DNA of 56,116 nucleotides from Paludibacteraceae bacterium (GTDB lineage Bacteria; Bacteroidota; Bacteroidia; Bacteroidales; Paludibacteraceae): NCBI GenBank assembly GCA_024401565.1, contig JAKSKU010000016.1, positions 1 to 56,116 of the forward strand, read 5' to 3'. Shown piece by piece: positions 7,817 to 15,904 of this stretch (position 1 is its first letter; each line of letters starts with the position of its first letter). The notes under the pieces were generated by a model. It saw only the letters and a program-made list of their open reading frames with translations, ran no database searches and was not told where the DNA came from. The position numbers and the translations under genes were made by a program.

Positions 7817-9196
7817 TTATTTCTCCAAGCAGGCGTCCAACTCTGCGATGATCTTCTCCTTATCCATCTTCTGTCCGATGAACACGATCTTCTGCATCTT
7901 GTCGCCATACTTCTCGTCCCAGTCGTTCAAGATCTCCGGATTCTCTGCCAAGATCTCCTTCAACTCTTCCTCTGGAGCTGTGCAGAACCACTGTCCTGCC
8001 TCTGTGACTTTCTTCTGAACTCCAGCCTGCTCAAACAGGTACGACATCTCTGGATTGACGTTGAAGTAGCAGACTCCCTTAGTACGGATGATGTTCTTTG
8101 CCCACTTCTTCGACACAAATGCCTCGAATTTGTCAAGGTTGAATGCAGGTCGACGGTAGTAGACGAATGTGCCGATGCCATACTCCTCTACCTCTCCTCC
8201 GTCGTGATGGTGGTGATGGTGGCAGCAACAGTGTGGATCATCACACTCCTTGCCATCTTCGTGGTGATGGTGATGATGCTCACACTCGTGGTCGTGATCA
8301 TGGTGATGCTCATGATCATGGCAATGACACTCGTGGTCATCATCGTCGTCATCGTGATCATGATGATGGTGGCAATGATGGTCGTGGTCATGCTCATCGT
8401 GGTCGTGATGGTGATGGTGGTGATGGCCTTCCGCGTCTTCTTTCTCTTCCTCAGTCAACGGGCGTTCCAACTCTTTGATCCAACCGGCCGAGATAGCGGC
8501 CTTCTCCATCTGGAATCGTCCTGTGTTGATGATCTTATCCAAGTCGACGTCGGCATAGTCGCACTCGATGATCTCCGCGTATGGCTGAAGAGTCTTGATA
8601 ATCTCTTTTATACGAGCAAGCTCACCCTTCTCTACCTCAGAAGCCTTGTTAAGCAAAATCATATTGCAGAACTCAATCTGCTGAATCACAAGGTTTTCTA
8701 TATCCTCTTCATCAAGTTCCTTGCTCTTCAACGCGTCGCCGCATTCAAACTCACTCTGCAAACGCAACGCGTCTACCACAGTGACAATATTGTCCAAATA
8801 ACAAGCCTCACGTCCTGCAAACTTGCTGCTCATCTGCTGCATCGACACAAGTGTCTGAGCGATTGGAACAGGCTCACAAACACCACTCGCCTCAATGACT
8901 ATATAATCAAACTTGTTCTGTTTAAGAATGTCGTTGACCTGCTCCACTAGGTCCATCTTAAGCGTACAGCAGATACATCCGTTCTGCAATGCGACAAGAC
9001 TGTCATCTTTCTTGTCGACAATACCGCCTTTCTGGATCAAGTCGGCATCAATATTAACCTCACCTATATCGTTGACAATGACAGCAAATTTGATACCTCT
9101 CTTATTCGACAAAATATGGTTTACCAAAGTTGTCTTTCCGCTACCCAGGTAACCAGTAAGTAGCAACACAGGTGTTGAGTTCGCTTTCATATTCAT
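7817..9196 (-). CDS. CobW/ZNG1-type GTPase with a long His-rich metal-binding insert
   Basis: A G3E-family P-loop GTPase, probably a zinc metallochaperone. Walker A GYLGSGKTTL at residues 15-24, the metal site GCICC at 73-77, VIEASG at 100-105 and a CobW C-terminal domain from about 340. Between them lies an insert (about 258-331) that by my count holds some 39 His and 8 Cys plus many Asp, likely zinc storage or capture. ATG at 9196 is preferred (2 bases after the mutL stop); TTG 9202 and ATG 9190 are alternatives. Zinc-free growth might induce it, but no Zur site is evident because it is read through from mutL. Confidence 0.88.
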   Translation of the reverse strand: MNMKANSTPVLLLTGYLGSGKTTLVNHILSNKRGIKFAVIVNDIGEVNIDADLIQKGGIVDKKDDSLVALQNGCICCTLKMDLVEQVNDILKQNKFDYIVIEASGVCEPVPIAQTLVSMQQMSSKFAGREACYLDNIVTVVDALRLQSEFECGDALKSKELDEEDIENLVIQQIEFCNMILLNKASEVEKGELARIKEIIKTLQPYAEIIECDYADVDLDKIINTGRFQMEKAAISAGWIKELERPLTEEEKEDAEGHHHHHHHDHDEHDHDHHCHHHHDHDDDDDDHECHCHDHEHHHDHDHECEHHHHHHEDGKECDDPHCCCHHHHHHDGGEVEEYGIGTFVYYRRPAFNLDKFEAFVSKKWAKNIIRTKGVCYFNVNPEMSYLFEQAGVQKKVTEAGQWFCTAPEEELKEILAENPEILNDWDEKYGDKMQKIVFIGQKMDKEKIIAELDACLEK

Positions 9197-9198
9197 TC

Positions 9199-11118
9199 TC
9201 AATTAAATATTTTCTTTATATCATCCGCCGACAACATCACAAATATATTTTTGCAGTCGGGCGTGTAATTATAGTTTTCACATGCGAAAAGAGAGTCGCA
9301 AAGATGCTTCATCTCCATATCGCTCATTATTTTCCCGTAACGGATAGCAGAGCTTTCAGCCATTCCCTGGGCCACTCTGTCGTTCATCACAAAGTCGTCG
9401 AGCACTTCTCCTTCCGTGATAGACGAGATGATTCCAAGCAGCATCGCCACATTGTCTTCATTGGTCCTGTCGGCAGGGACTCCATGTATCTCATACACAT
9501 CACGTGTGATAAGCTGAAGGTCGTAGCCCAGTTTCTGCAGCTGCGGCATTATCTCCTCCACTGTAGCGGCTTGCGAGCTTGACAGTTCCAATGTCTGACG
9601 GAAAAGCACTTGATGCGATGGCACAGCTGTGTCCTTCAACTCAGCAAGGAATTTCTCGTACAGCACTCTGATATGCGCTCTACGCTGATCTATATACATC
9701 ACTCTGTCTCCGGACGATGCCACTATATAGCGTCCGCCTATCTGGAAACAGCTGTTTATCTCCGGTTTAAGATCCGTCTCACTCAAAAATGTCTCTTGAT
9801 AACCGCTCTGCTCTCTGATATTCAGTGAAGACGGTACATCCTTATAATCAATGGCTCTATCTGCAGGCAACTCCGACGCACCTTTCTCAAAATAGTCATA
9901 GATGTCGCCAAACGAGCTCTCATTGCTGTTGAGTTTGAACCCGCCATAACTGCCTCCACCGGAATAACCGCCCTTGCTTGATGAGCTGGACGATGGTGTT
10001 GATTTGAAATGGTCGAAAGGATCAAAAGAGGTGTCGATATTGAGGTCTGGCACCTCTGTTGTGCTCTTCACAAAACCAGGGACATATGCGTCGTTGACGT
10101 TGATATCGAAATCCAATGTCGGAAAGACGTTGCATTTACCCAACGACTCTCTGACCACCGCCGTCAACACTTTGTACAGCTCCTGTTCGTTCTCAAACTT
10201 GATTTCTGTCTTTGTCGGGTGGACATTCACGTCTATCTGGTGAGGGTCAACCTCAAAATAGACAAAGAAGCTTGGCGACGTGCCGTCCTGAAGCAAACGG
10301 TCGTACGCGCTTGTCACAGCCTTTCTGAAATAAGGATGATCCATATAACGTCCGTTGACGAAGAAATACTGCTTCTTGTTTCTCTTGATTGCCGTCTCGG
10401 GAGTGCCTACATATCCGCTGATTTTTCCGAATGTCGTATCCGCTCCTATCGACAGCATCTTGCTGTTAAGCCCACTTCCAAAAATCTTACCTATTCTCTC
10501 ACGAATGTTGCTTTTGGACAAACTGTAGCATAGCTTATCGTTGTGATAAAGTTCGAAGAAGACGTCGGGATAGACGAGAGCGATACGTATGAAATCTCGT
10601 TCAACGTTTCCAAACTCAACATTGTCGCTCTTCAAAAACTTGCGTCGAGCCGGCACGTTATAGAACAAATCCCTTACAGCAAAGTTTGCTCCTACAGGAC
10701 AAGATATTTTGTTTATGCTTTCAATTGTGCCTCCGGAGATGACCACCTGAGTGCCAAGTTCATCCTCTTCTCTTCTGGTGCGCAGCTCCACATGCGCCAC
10801 GGCTGCTATACTGGCCAAAGCCTCACCGCGGAAACCCATTGTGCAGAGCACACTCAAATCGTCGACAGTACTGATTTTAGATGTGGCATGACGTTGGAAT
10901 GCGACAGCAGCGTCTTGCTCACTCATTCCTTTACCATTGTCCACCACCTGTATAAGAGTACGGCCAGCGTCTTTCACTATGACACGAACCTCAGTGGCTC
11001 CAGCGTCGATGGAATTTTCCACCAACTCTTTGATCACCGAACTGGGTTGCTGCACAACCTCACCCGCAGCAATCTGATCGGCAACCGTATCCGGAAGCAA
11101 ATGAATTATATCATCCAT
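9199..11118 (-). CDS. mutL: DNA mismatch repair protein MutL
   Basis: A 639-residue GHKL ATPase that couples mismatch recognition by MutS to strand removal. The N-terminus carries IAAGEVVQQPSSVIKELVENS (ATP-binding motif I), DNGKGM (II) and GFRGEALASI (III). A serine/glycine-rich linker spans about 360-400. In the C-terminal domain the site of the MutL endonuclease motif DQHA(x)2E(x)4E reads DQRRAHIRVLYEKF, lacking the first Glu; related variants occur in Bacteroidota, so nuclease activity is uncertain. It lies in a tight run with a small membrane protein upstream (17 bases) and the CobW-type gene downstream. Confidence 0.95.
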   Translation of the reverse strand: MDDIIHLLPDTVADQIAAGEVVQQPSSVIKELVENSIDAGATEVRVIVKDAGRTLIQVVDNGKGMSEQDAAVAFQRHATSKISTVDDLSVLCTMGFRGEALASIAAVAHVELRTRREEDELGTQVVISGGTIESINKISCPVGANFAVRDLFYNVPARRKFLKSDNVEFGNVERDFIRIALVYPDVFFELYHNDKLCYSLSKSNIRERIGKIFGSGLNSKMLSIGADTTFGKISGYVGTPETAIKRNKKQYFFVNGRYMDHPYFRKAVTSAYDRLLQDGTSPSFFVYFEVDPHQIDVNVHPTKTEIKFENEQELYKVLTAVVRESLGKCNVFPTLDFDINVNDAYVPGFVKSTTEVPDLNIDTSFDPFDHFKSTPSSSSSSKGGYSGGGSYGGFKLNSNESSFGDIYDYFEKGASELPADRAIDYKDVPSSLNIREQSGYQETFLSETDLKPEINSCFQIGGRYIVASSGDRVMYIDQRRAHIRVLYEKFLAELKDTAVPSHQVLFRQTLELSSSQAATVEEIMPQLQKLGYDLQLITRDVYEIHGVPADRTNEDNVAMLLGIISSITEGEVLDDFVMNDRVAQGMAESSAIRYGKIMSDMEMKHLCDSLFACENYNYTPDCKNIFVMLSADDIKKIFN

Positions 11119-11135
11119 ATCAATAGTGTAATTAT

Positions 11136-11477
11136 CTAAATTGCAAAGTGTCTCATCGCCAGGTATGCGAACAAAACAACAGCCAAGACAACAGCCACTT
11201 TTACCATTTTGTTGTCGTCGCCCGCAGTGCGCATACGTTGCTCACGCAAAAAGCCGTGCTGCAAAGTGGTGCGGTGTGTATATGATCTTGGCTCTTCCTC
11301 TCCGTCGGCATTCACACGAGGTTTCCAGCCGCTCTCTTCCTGAGCCGCTCTCTCCCTCTCTTCCTGCAACTGCTTGCGGATTCGTGCCCTGCGCTGCTCC
11401 ATCTCCTCCTTACGAGGATCCCAGTAGCGCGGAGTGTAGTTGAACTGACGTATTTCTGGTTTACTGAAAAATCCCAT
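11136..11477 (-). CDS. Small membrane-anchored protein of unknown function
   Basis: A 113-residue protein beginning MGFFSKPEIRQFNYTPRYWD, with a charged Arg/Glu-rich helical middle (EEMEQRRARIRKQLQEERE) and a single C-terminal membrane segment (VKVAVVLAVVLFAYLAM). The topology suggests a tail-anchored inner-membrane protein with a cytoplasmic coiled-coil-like region. It sits 2 bases after mlaF and 17 before mutL. I believe similar proteins commonly neighbour mutL in Bacteroidota; no function is known to me. Confidence 0.75.
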   Translation of the reverse strand: MGFFSKPEIRQFNYTPRYWDPRKEEMEQRRARIRKQLQEERERAAQEESGWKPRVNADGEEEPRSYTHRTTLQHGFLREQRMRTAGDDNKMVKVAVVLAVVLFAYLAMRHFAI

Positions 11478-11479
11478 AC

Positions 11480-12244
11480 CTAGATACCCATGAGATGGGC
11501 CTTTTTAATTTTTTTGTACAACTCCGACGCAAAGATAAGGTTCTCCAAATCCTCGTTGCCAGTGTCGTAGATCTCTGTATTGTTACCTTGCCAGCTCTTG
11601 TGGCCTTTGCTGATGAAGATAATGTTCTCACCAATCTCCATCACTGAGTTCATATCGTGTGTATTGATAATTGTAGTGATGTTATACTCGTGGGTGATCT
11701 CAAGGATCAGACGGTCGATAAGCAATGATGTCTTTGGGTCCAGACCTGAGTTCGGCTCATCACAAAACAAATATTTAGGATTCAGCACGATCGCTCTGGC
11801 AATGGCAGCTCTCTTCTGCATACCTCCACTGATTTCAGACGGATAAAGATCCAAAGCACGTGTCAGATCCACTCTTTCCAGGCAGAAACGGGCTCTATCC
11901 TCCATCTCTTCCTCACTCATCTTGGAAAACATTCTCAACGGGAACATCACATTGTCTTTCACTGTAAGCGAGTCGAACAATGCAGACCCTTGGAATAGCA
12001 TACCGATCTCACGTCGCAACATATTAAGATCGTGATGACTCATCTGCGAAATGCTTCTGCCATCGTAAAGGATTTCTCCGCTGTCTATACGATGGATTCC
12101 TGCGACAGACTTCATAAGCACCGTCTTACCGCTACCACTCTGACCGATAATCAAATTGGCGTGTCCTTCAAGCAGATTGGCATTGATATCGAACAACACC
12201 TGCTTGCCATCAAACGATTTGTTTACATTCTTAACCTCAATCAT
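11480..12244 (-). CDS. mlaF: ABC transporter ATP-binding protein, MlaF type
   Basis: The ATPase of an Mla-type lipid ABC transporter acting at the inner membrane. At 254 residues it has Walker A GQSGSGKT, signature ISGGMQKRAAIARAI, Walker B YLFCDEP and H-loop NTHDM. The GGMQKR signature is characteristic of MlaF/Ttg2A rather than nutrient importers. The permease gene mlaE is 12 bases upstream. No mlaD is visible nearby; in Bacteroidota it is usually encoded elsewhere. Confidence 0.92.
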   Translation of the reverse strand: MIEVKNVNKSFDGKQVLFDINANLLEGHANLIIGQSGSGKTVLMKSVAGIHRIDSGEILYDGRSISQMSHHDLNMLRREIGMLFQGSALFDSLTVKDNVMFPLRMFSKMSEEEMEDRARFCLERVDLTRALDLYPSEISGGMQKRAAIARAIVLNPKYLFCDEPNSGLDPKTSLLIDRLILEITHEYNITTIINTHDMNSVMEIGENIIFISKGHKSWQGNNTEIYDTGNEDLENLIFASELYKKIKKAHLMGI

Positions 12245-12256
12245 CTTTTCAATAGT

Positions 12257-12997
12257 TTAGGACAACAACAATTTAGTCAACATAACGTCGAACAACAGGA
12301 TGATCACACTACTGTTGACCACAGCATTAGTACTTGCTTTTCCCACCTCTCGAGCTCCACCTTTCACTGTGTAGCCATAGTAGGATGATATCGAAGTCAC
12401 AATAAACGCGAACACCAAACTCTTCTCTATCGAATACTGCACACTGTATGGCAAAAAGGAATACTGGATACCTCTCTCATACTCCATAGGTGTGATCATG
12501 TCTGTGAGCATAGCCACTCCGTAGCCACCGAGCAAACCAGTGGTGATACTGAATGTCACAAGGCAAGGGATCATTGACACAAACGCCAATATCTTTGGCA
12601 GAATCAAATAGTTGGCAGAGTTGACTCCCATAATATCCATAGCGTCGATCTGCTCTGTGATTCTCATTGTTCCGATTTCAGACGCGATGTTCGAGCCTAC
12701 CTTACCAGCAAGAATCAAACAAAGGATTGCCGAAGAAAACTCCAGGATCATTGTCTCTCGAGTGGCATAACCCGTAAGCTGAGACGGCAAAAACGGACTC
12801 TCCGTATTGATTCGCATCTGGATACAGATCACAGCTCCGATAAAAACGGATATGATACATACAATCGGCAAGGAGTTGATTCCCTGCTTATGAAGTTCAC
12901 GCACATATTGTTTTCCAAACATTTTCCAACAATCTGGTTTCGAAAATGTTTTCCACATCAATCTGCTATAATCGCCTACCCTTTCAATGGCATTCAT
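12257..12997 (-). CDS. mlaE: ABC transporter permease, MlaE family
   Basis: A 246-residue inner-membrane permease of the MlaE family, which with MlaF moves phospholipids between the membranes to keep outer-membrane asymmetry. Family features are the amphipathic N-terminus, several membrane helices, the conserved EIGTMRITEQIDAM segment that contacts the ATPase, and ARE(V)GK..NAVV near the end. First gene of the mlaE-mlaF-small protein-mutL-cobW run; a -7-like box lies just upstream. Confidence 0.92.
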   Translation of the reverse strand: MNAIERVGDYSRLMWKTFSKPDCWKMFGKQYVRELHKQGINSLPIVCIISVFIGAVICIQMRINTESPFLPSQLTGYATRETMILEFSSAILCLILAGKVGSNIASEIGTMRITEQIDAMDIMGVNSANYLILPKILAFVSMIPCLVTFSITTGLLGGYGVAMLTDMITPMEYERGIQYSFLPYSVQYSIEKSLVFAFIVTSISSYYGYTVKGGAREVGKASTNAVVNSSVIILLFDVMLTKLLLS

Positions 12998-13021
12998 AGT
13001 TATTCGAAATTAGTTATTTTG

Positions 13022-13029
13022 CAAAGATA
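13022..13029 (-). promoter_or_regulatory. Candidate -7 box for mlaE
   Basis: TATCTTTG on the minus strand, 25 bases upstream of the mlaE start, matches TAnnTTTG exactly. A heptamer array (13040-13069: GCGAAAT, GCGAAAT, GCTGAAT, GCGAAAT) occupies the region where the -33 element would be, so the repeat may affect this promoter. Confidence 0.5.
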
Positions 13030-13039
13030 ACAAATTCAA

Positions 13040-13069
13040 TGCGAAATGCGAAATGCTGAATGCGAAATA
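13040..13069 (+). repeat. Heptamer repeat array
   Basis: Four consecutive 7-base units of type GCGRAAT, immediately upstream of the mlaE -7 box. Confidence 0.65.
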
Positions 13070-13173
13070 TCATCCTTTCACACTTAGACTCAAAAATGGA
13101 CATAAAATCCATATTATTTCGCACATTTCCGGAATCCAAAAGCAGATTCGTCACACAGTTTTTATACTTATCC

Positions 13174-13254
13174 TCATTCTGAAGATATTTCAACCCATGC
13201 AAACGCTTGATACTTCAACTCACCAAAAACTTCATCTTTTATAATATCTTCCAT
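13174..13254 (-). pseudogene. N-terminal relic of the FGDDY/DUF6985-like family
   Basis: Reading from an ATG at 13254 gives MEDIIKDEVFGELKYQAFAW and six more residues, then TGA. This matches the N-terminus of the intact family members (MKQINDPVFGELEYD...W) at 14117-15052 and 40446-41387. The other frame stays open beyond the stop, as expected for a frameshifted, decaying copy. The match is short, so the assignment is tentative. Confidence 0.4.
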
Positions 13255-13295
13255 TGTGACTTTAGTATTTTTGATTTTTGTTAATTAATTACGAA

Positions 13296-13730
13296 TCAAA
13301 TCTCTGCTGCCATATAAAGAGGAACATTAATTACTATATCATCACTCTTCTGATAAGGTTTCATAGAAATCTTATATGCTTTGGAAACCCCATGCTCTTT
13401 AATAAAACTAGCCAGACTCTTTGCTTTCAGATTCTCTTCTGCTTTGCATTCTATCGGAACAACCTGATTGTCGGACTGTATTATAAAATCGACTTCCTGA
13501 CGTGAATTGTCTTTTGACCAATAGTACAATGCTTTGTTTTGCAGAAGCTGTTGAAAGACAAATTGTTCTGTCAATGCGCCCTTAAACTCAACGAAAATAT
13601 CAGAGCCTTTTAATAGTGTTTCCGCTTCTAATCCGCTCATGGCTGAAAGCAAACCGACATCGTTTACAAACACCTTAAAACTGTGAGGATCACGATAGGA
13701 TGAGAGTGGCAAATAAGGTTTTGCTTCCAA
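13296..13730 (-). pseudogene. Truncated AAA ATPase, DUF4143 C-terminal part
   Basis: Only the C-terminal region of an archaeal-type AAA/DUF4143 ATPase remains (about 144 residues of a protein usually near 400). KVFVNDVGLLSAM, ALTEQFVFQQLL and the nuclease-like EVDFIIQ..VVPIECKAEEN are the family's hallmark motifs. The frame opens with a TTG after an in-frame TGA; the ATPase with its Walker motifs is missing. Upstream lies a 32-bp tandem repeat. It is presumably non-functional, though a short product ending in the PD-(D/E)XK-like domain cannot be excluded. Confidence 0.75.
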
Positions 13731-13770
13731 TCAAGCAGTTGTGTTAATATATACCTTTCCATAAGGGTTT

Positions 13771-13861
13771 ATTTACACATTTTATGTATGAATTTTTAGC
13801 AAATTTACACATTTTATGTATGAAATCTCAGCAAATTTACACATTTTATGTATGAAATTTA
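13771..13861 (-). repeat. 32-bp direct repeat, nearly three copies
   Basis: Units begin at 13771, 13803 and 13835 and contain ACACATTTTATGTATGAA. There are no variable spacers, so this is not a CRISPR. It lies upstream of the truncated DUF4143 ATPase gene and could be an operator or iteron-like array of that lost gene. Confidence 0.7.
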
Positions 13862-14116
13862 CAACTCCTTCTATCCCCGACACCATTTCGTACAATTCCA
13901 TTGACAAAATGGAATCGGCGAACCCTGGCTTCGCCAACATATCGCCGCTGGCTATAAACGCGCTGATTAAATCGTAAGCCTAGGGTCAGCGACCCTACAT
14001 CGCAACGTGAGGATAAACAAATTCAAACCTTCCTTGGATTTCAGTTTACTTTTTTGTGGGAAAAGAGGTTGGGTGCCAATAATGACCTCTTACGTTTTGG
14101 GTAAATTGTAACATGA
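13862..14116. other. Repeat-bearing intergenic region
   Basis: No gene is seen. It contains GACACCATTT..AAAATGGAATCGG, shared with 43161-43200, and a short hairpin AGGGTC/GACCCT near 13983-13998. Confidence 0.45.
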
Positions 14117-15052
14117 CTACATTAACAAATCCTCCTTCATGCCGATACAGAGTTCATCATCACCGTCATAGTATAAAGCCAAACCATAAACACTATCCCA
14201 TGCACATTCACACAACCATCCATAGCGGACACCATCTCTGTTAAAATACAATCTTTGTAATTCTACAAGATCTTTAATAGACTCCTCATCCATACTTTCT
14301 GGATTGAACAAATCCGCATCTTCCCAAACTTCTGCAATTTGGTCATAATCATCCAAGTAAGATTCCAACAACACCTTTGGAAACTCCTTTAAGAATTTTT
14401 CTTCATTTTGTAGATACTTTTGATAGTTAGTGCTCTGTTCTGGAGTTATTTCTTGACCACTCAATGCAGCAGCATGTACCAAGACCCATTCTCCATCAAT
14501 ACCATTGATATCTGTCTTGATCCATCTTTTCCAACCTTGATCAAAAAACATCTCACCAAATACCTCATCATCTACTCTGGCATAATCCATCTTTAATACA
14601 GTCCAACCTTTGAAAATTTTTGGAGCACCATCAGATAAGATAACAGATAAACAATACCTCTCAGAAATAAAATTTGTCAACCAGCCATAGTTTCCTTTAC
14701 GATCAATAAATAATTGTCTTATGTTAAAATAGGCCAGAGTTTCTTTTGAATTAACCACCTCTAAATTCAATTCCTCTGGTAGATTCCAATTTCTATTGAA
14801 TTCCTCATAGTGATCCTTAAAATACGATAAAAGAACTTCACGAAATTCACTTTTTACATTTTGCAAATTTTCAAGATACGATTTATACGCATCTCGCTGT
14901 ATATCAGTAATAACACCTTTATCACTCTGAACAACAAGATCTAATTGATAATCATCACCAAACCATATTCCAAGAGGTATTCTCTTTGTCCATGCTTTTT
15001 TACTTTCATCGTACTCCAAATCCCCAAATACAGGGTCGTTAATCTGTTTCAT
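14117..15052 (-). CDS. FGDDY-family protein with two tandem ~150-residue domains (DUF6985-like?)
   Basis: A 311-residue soluble protein without signal peptide. The first domain (about 6-142) runs from DPVFGDLEYD through IWFGDDYQLDLVV to NYGWLTNFIS...VILSDG; the second (about 162-300) repeats the pattern from DEVFGEMFFDQGW to YGWLCECAWD. It is strongly similar to the protein at 40446-41387 and to domain 1 of that at 41688-43133. I suspect the DUF6985/DUF2004 group, some members of which sit beside polymorphic toxins, but I cannot confirm this. Its ~280-base leader is almost identical to the one before the 41688 gene. Confidence 0.8.
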   Translation of the reverse strand: MKQINDPVFGDLEYDESKKAWTKRIPLGIWFGDDYQLDLVVQSDKGVITDIQRDAYKSYLENLQNVKSEFREVLLSYFKDHYEEFNRNWNLPEELNLEVVNSKETLAYFNIRQLFIDRKGNYGWLTNFISERYCLSVILSDGAPKIFKGWTVLKMDYARVDDEVFGEMFFDQGWKRWIKTDINGIDGEWVLVHAAALSGQEITPEQSTNYQKYLQNEEKFLKEFPKVLLESYLDDYDQIAEVWEDADLFNPESMDEESIKDLVELQRLYFNRDGVRYGWLCECAWDSVYGLALYYDGDDELCIGMKEDLLM

Positions 15053-15330
15053 AGTTTTTTTAATTCGTAATGCGTAATGCGTAATTCGTAATTGTCGGAA
15101 AAACCAATCTGCAGTGGAAATCCCAACGGTTTTCTATGTTAATGTTTTTCACCGTTAGGGTGTTTTCCAAACACAACATGTTGTGGTGTTTTCCAAGCGA
15201 TTGATTTTTCATATAAATCGCTGTTTTCTGTTTTGATATATCAAATTTCATATGTCGGCCACAGTAGCCGAAAGGCTTCGCCATTTTCGGCAACAATGGC
15301 CTGTTAGGACAACCGTTGCCACGGTTGTGG
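15053..15330 (-). repeat. Conserved leader of the FGDDY-family gene (inverted copy 1)
   Basis: On the minus strand this matches 41411-41687 almost base for base up to and into the start codon. It contains palindromes TTGATATATCAA and CACAACATGTTGTG, a direct repeat TTGGAAAACACC flanking the latter, a hairpin GCGAT..ATCGC and, just before the gene, heptamers (GCGTAAT/TCGTAAT). It could be a structured 5' UTR. A ~45-codon peptide frame is shared by both copies, but high DNA identity makes coding evidence weak. Confidence 0.75.
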
Positions 15331-15655
15331 AACACACGCTTAAATCCGAACCGTGGATACGGTTCACCTAATTAGGCCATGGTTGACACTAATGCCGTAG
15401 GCATGTGGCTACCGTGGCTGCGGGTGTTTTCGGTTTCAATGATATTCGTTTTCAATTGCAAATATATCAATCAAATTTGAACCCACGAATATTTTGTGTT
15501 ATTTTTACATATTGGTTTAATAAAATTTAAGACGGGCATGCCACGTCTCTAAAAATAGAATCTCATCAAATCCACTCATCATCTTTCAATGGCGTACCAT
15601 ATTCATGCCAAGGCAACCACACTAAATGCGAAATGCCGAAATCACATCCATAGAA
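15331..15655. other. Intergenic region with promoter and GGCATGCC hairpin
   Basis: The segment 15331-15420 is rich in CCACGG/CCGTGG inverted motifs. On the minus strand, 15440-15515 (ATGTAAAAATAAC...TTGATTGATATATTTGCA) matches the region upstream of the gene at 40446. A -7 box TATATTTG lies at 15459-15466 with a weak -33 (TTCG, 15486-15489). The palindrome at 15530-15548 (AGACG..GGCATGCC..CGTCT) may terminate the DUF3781 transcript. A few heptamers lie at 15620-15640. Confidence 0.5.
15459..15489 (-). promoter_or_regulatory. Candidate promoter of the FGDDY-family leader
   Basis: TATATTTG (-7) with TTCG 19 bases upstream in place of TTTG. The surrounding sequence is shared with the promoter at 40063-40093. 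It implies a ~400-base 5' UTR. Confidence 0.45.
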
Positions 15656-15901
15656 TTAATATGAAATCTTTTTCGCAGTGATGATAGTGTAAGAATATGA
15701 GTTGACGGTAATGATTTCTCCGTCTGATTCAGCGTACCAATTCTTGCCTTGTTTGGTGATGACGCAGTTGTCTCGTAGAATCACGTCGACGCAATATTTC
15801 ACGACGTCGACGCTATCAGCTAGTTTGAGATTACGACGGATTCTGCCGACTCCCATCTCTGTTGTGTGGATTTTTGCTATATTTCCAAGTAAATCATTCA
15901 T
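15656..15901 (-). CDS. DUF3781 family small protein
   Basis: An 81-residue protein matching DUF3781: IHTTEMGVGRIRRNL, DVVKYCVDVI, CVITKQGKNWYAES and ITVNSYSYTIITAKK follow the family pattern, and the length fits. Function unknown; members are small soluble proteins scattered in Firmicutes and Bacteroidota. It begins 3 bases after the giant surface protein gene, so the two may be cotranscribed, although their roles appear unrelated. Confidence 0.8.
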   Translation of the reverse strand: MNDLLGNIAKIHTTEMGVGRIRRNLKLADSVDVVKYCVDVILRDNCVITKQGKNWYAESDGEIITVNSYSYTIITAKKISY

Positions 15902-15904
15902 GTT

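Noticed and set aside
8143-8950. Long plus-strand open frames opposite the CobW-type gene
   Set aside because: They arise from the low-complexity His/Asp codons read on the other strand and encode Val/Met-rich sequence without domains.
13014-13202. A 62-codon minus-strand frame upstream of mlaE
   Set aside because: It runs through the heptamer array and the frameshifted relic of the FGDDY family; no independent coding evidence.
13771-13861. Three regularly spaced direct repeats that might be a small CRISPR array
   Set aside because: The whole 32-bp period is conserved, with no variable spacer, and no cas gene is near.
15060-15335. A 91-codon frame in the conserved leader, matched by one at 41442-41681
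   Set aside because: The peptide similarity simply mirrors near-identical DNA, and the two frames diverge by a frameshift at the end; without codon-level evidence it is treated as a repeat/leader.
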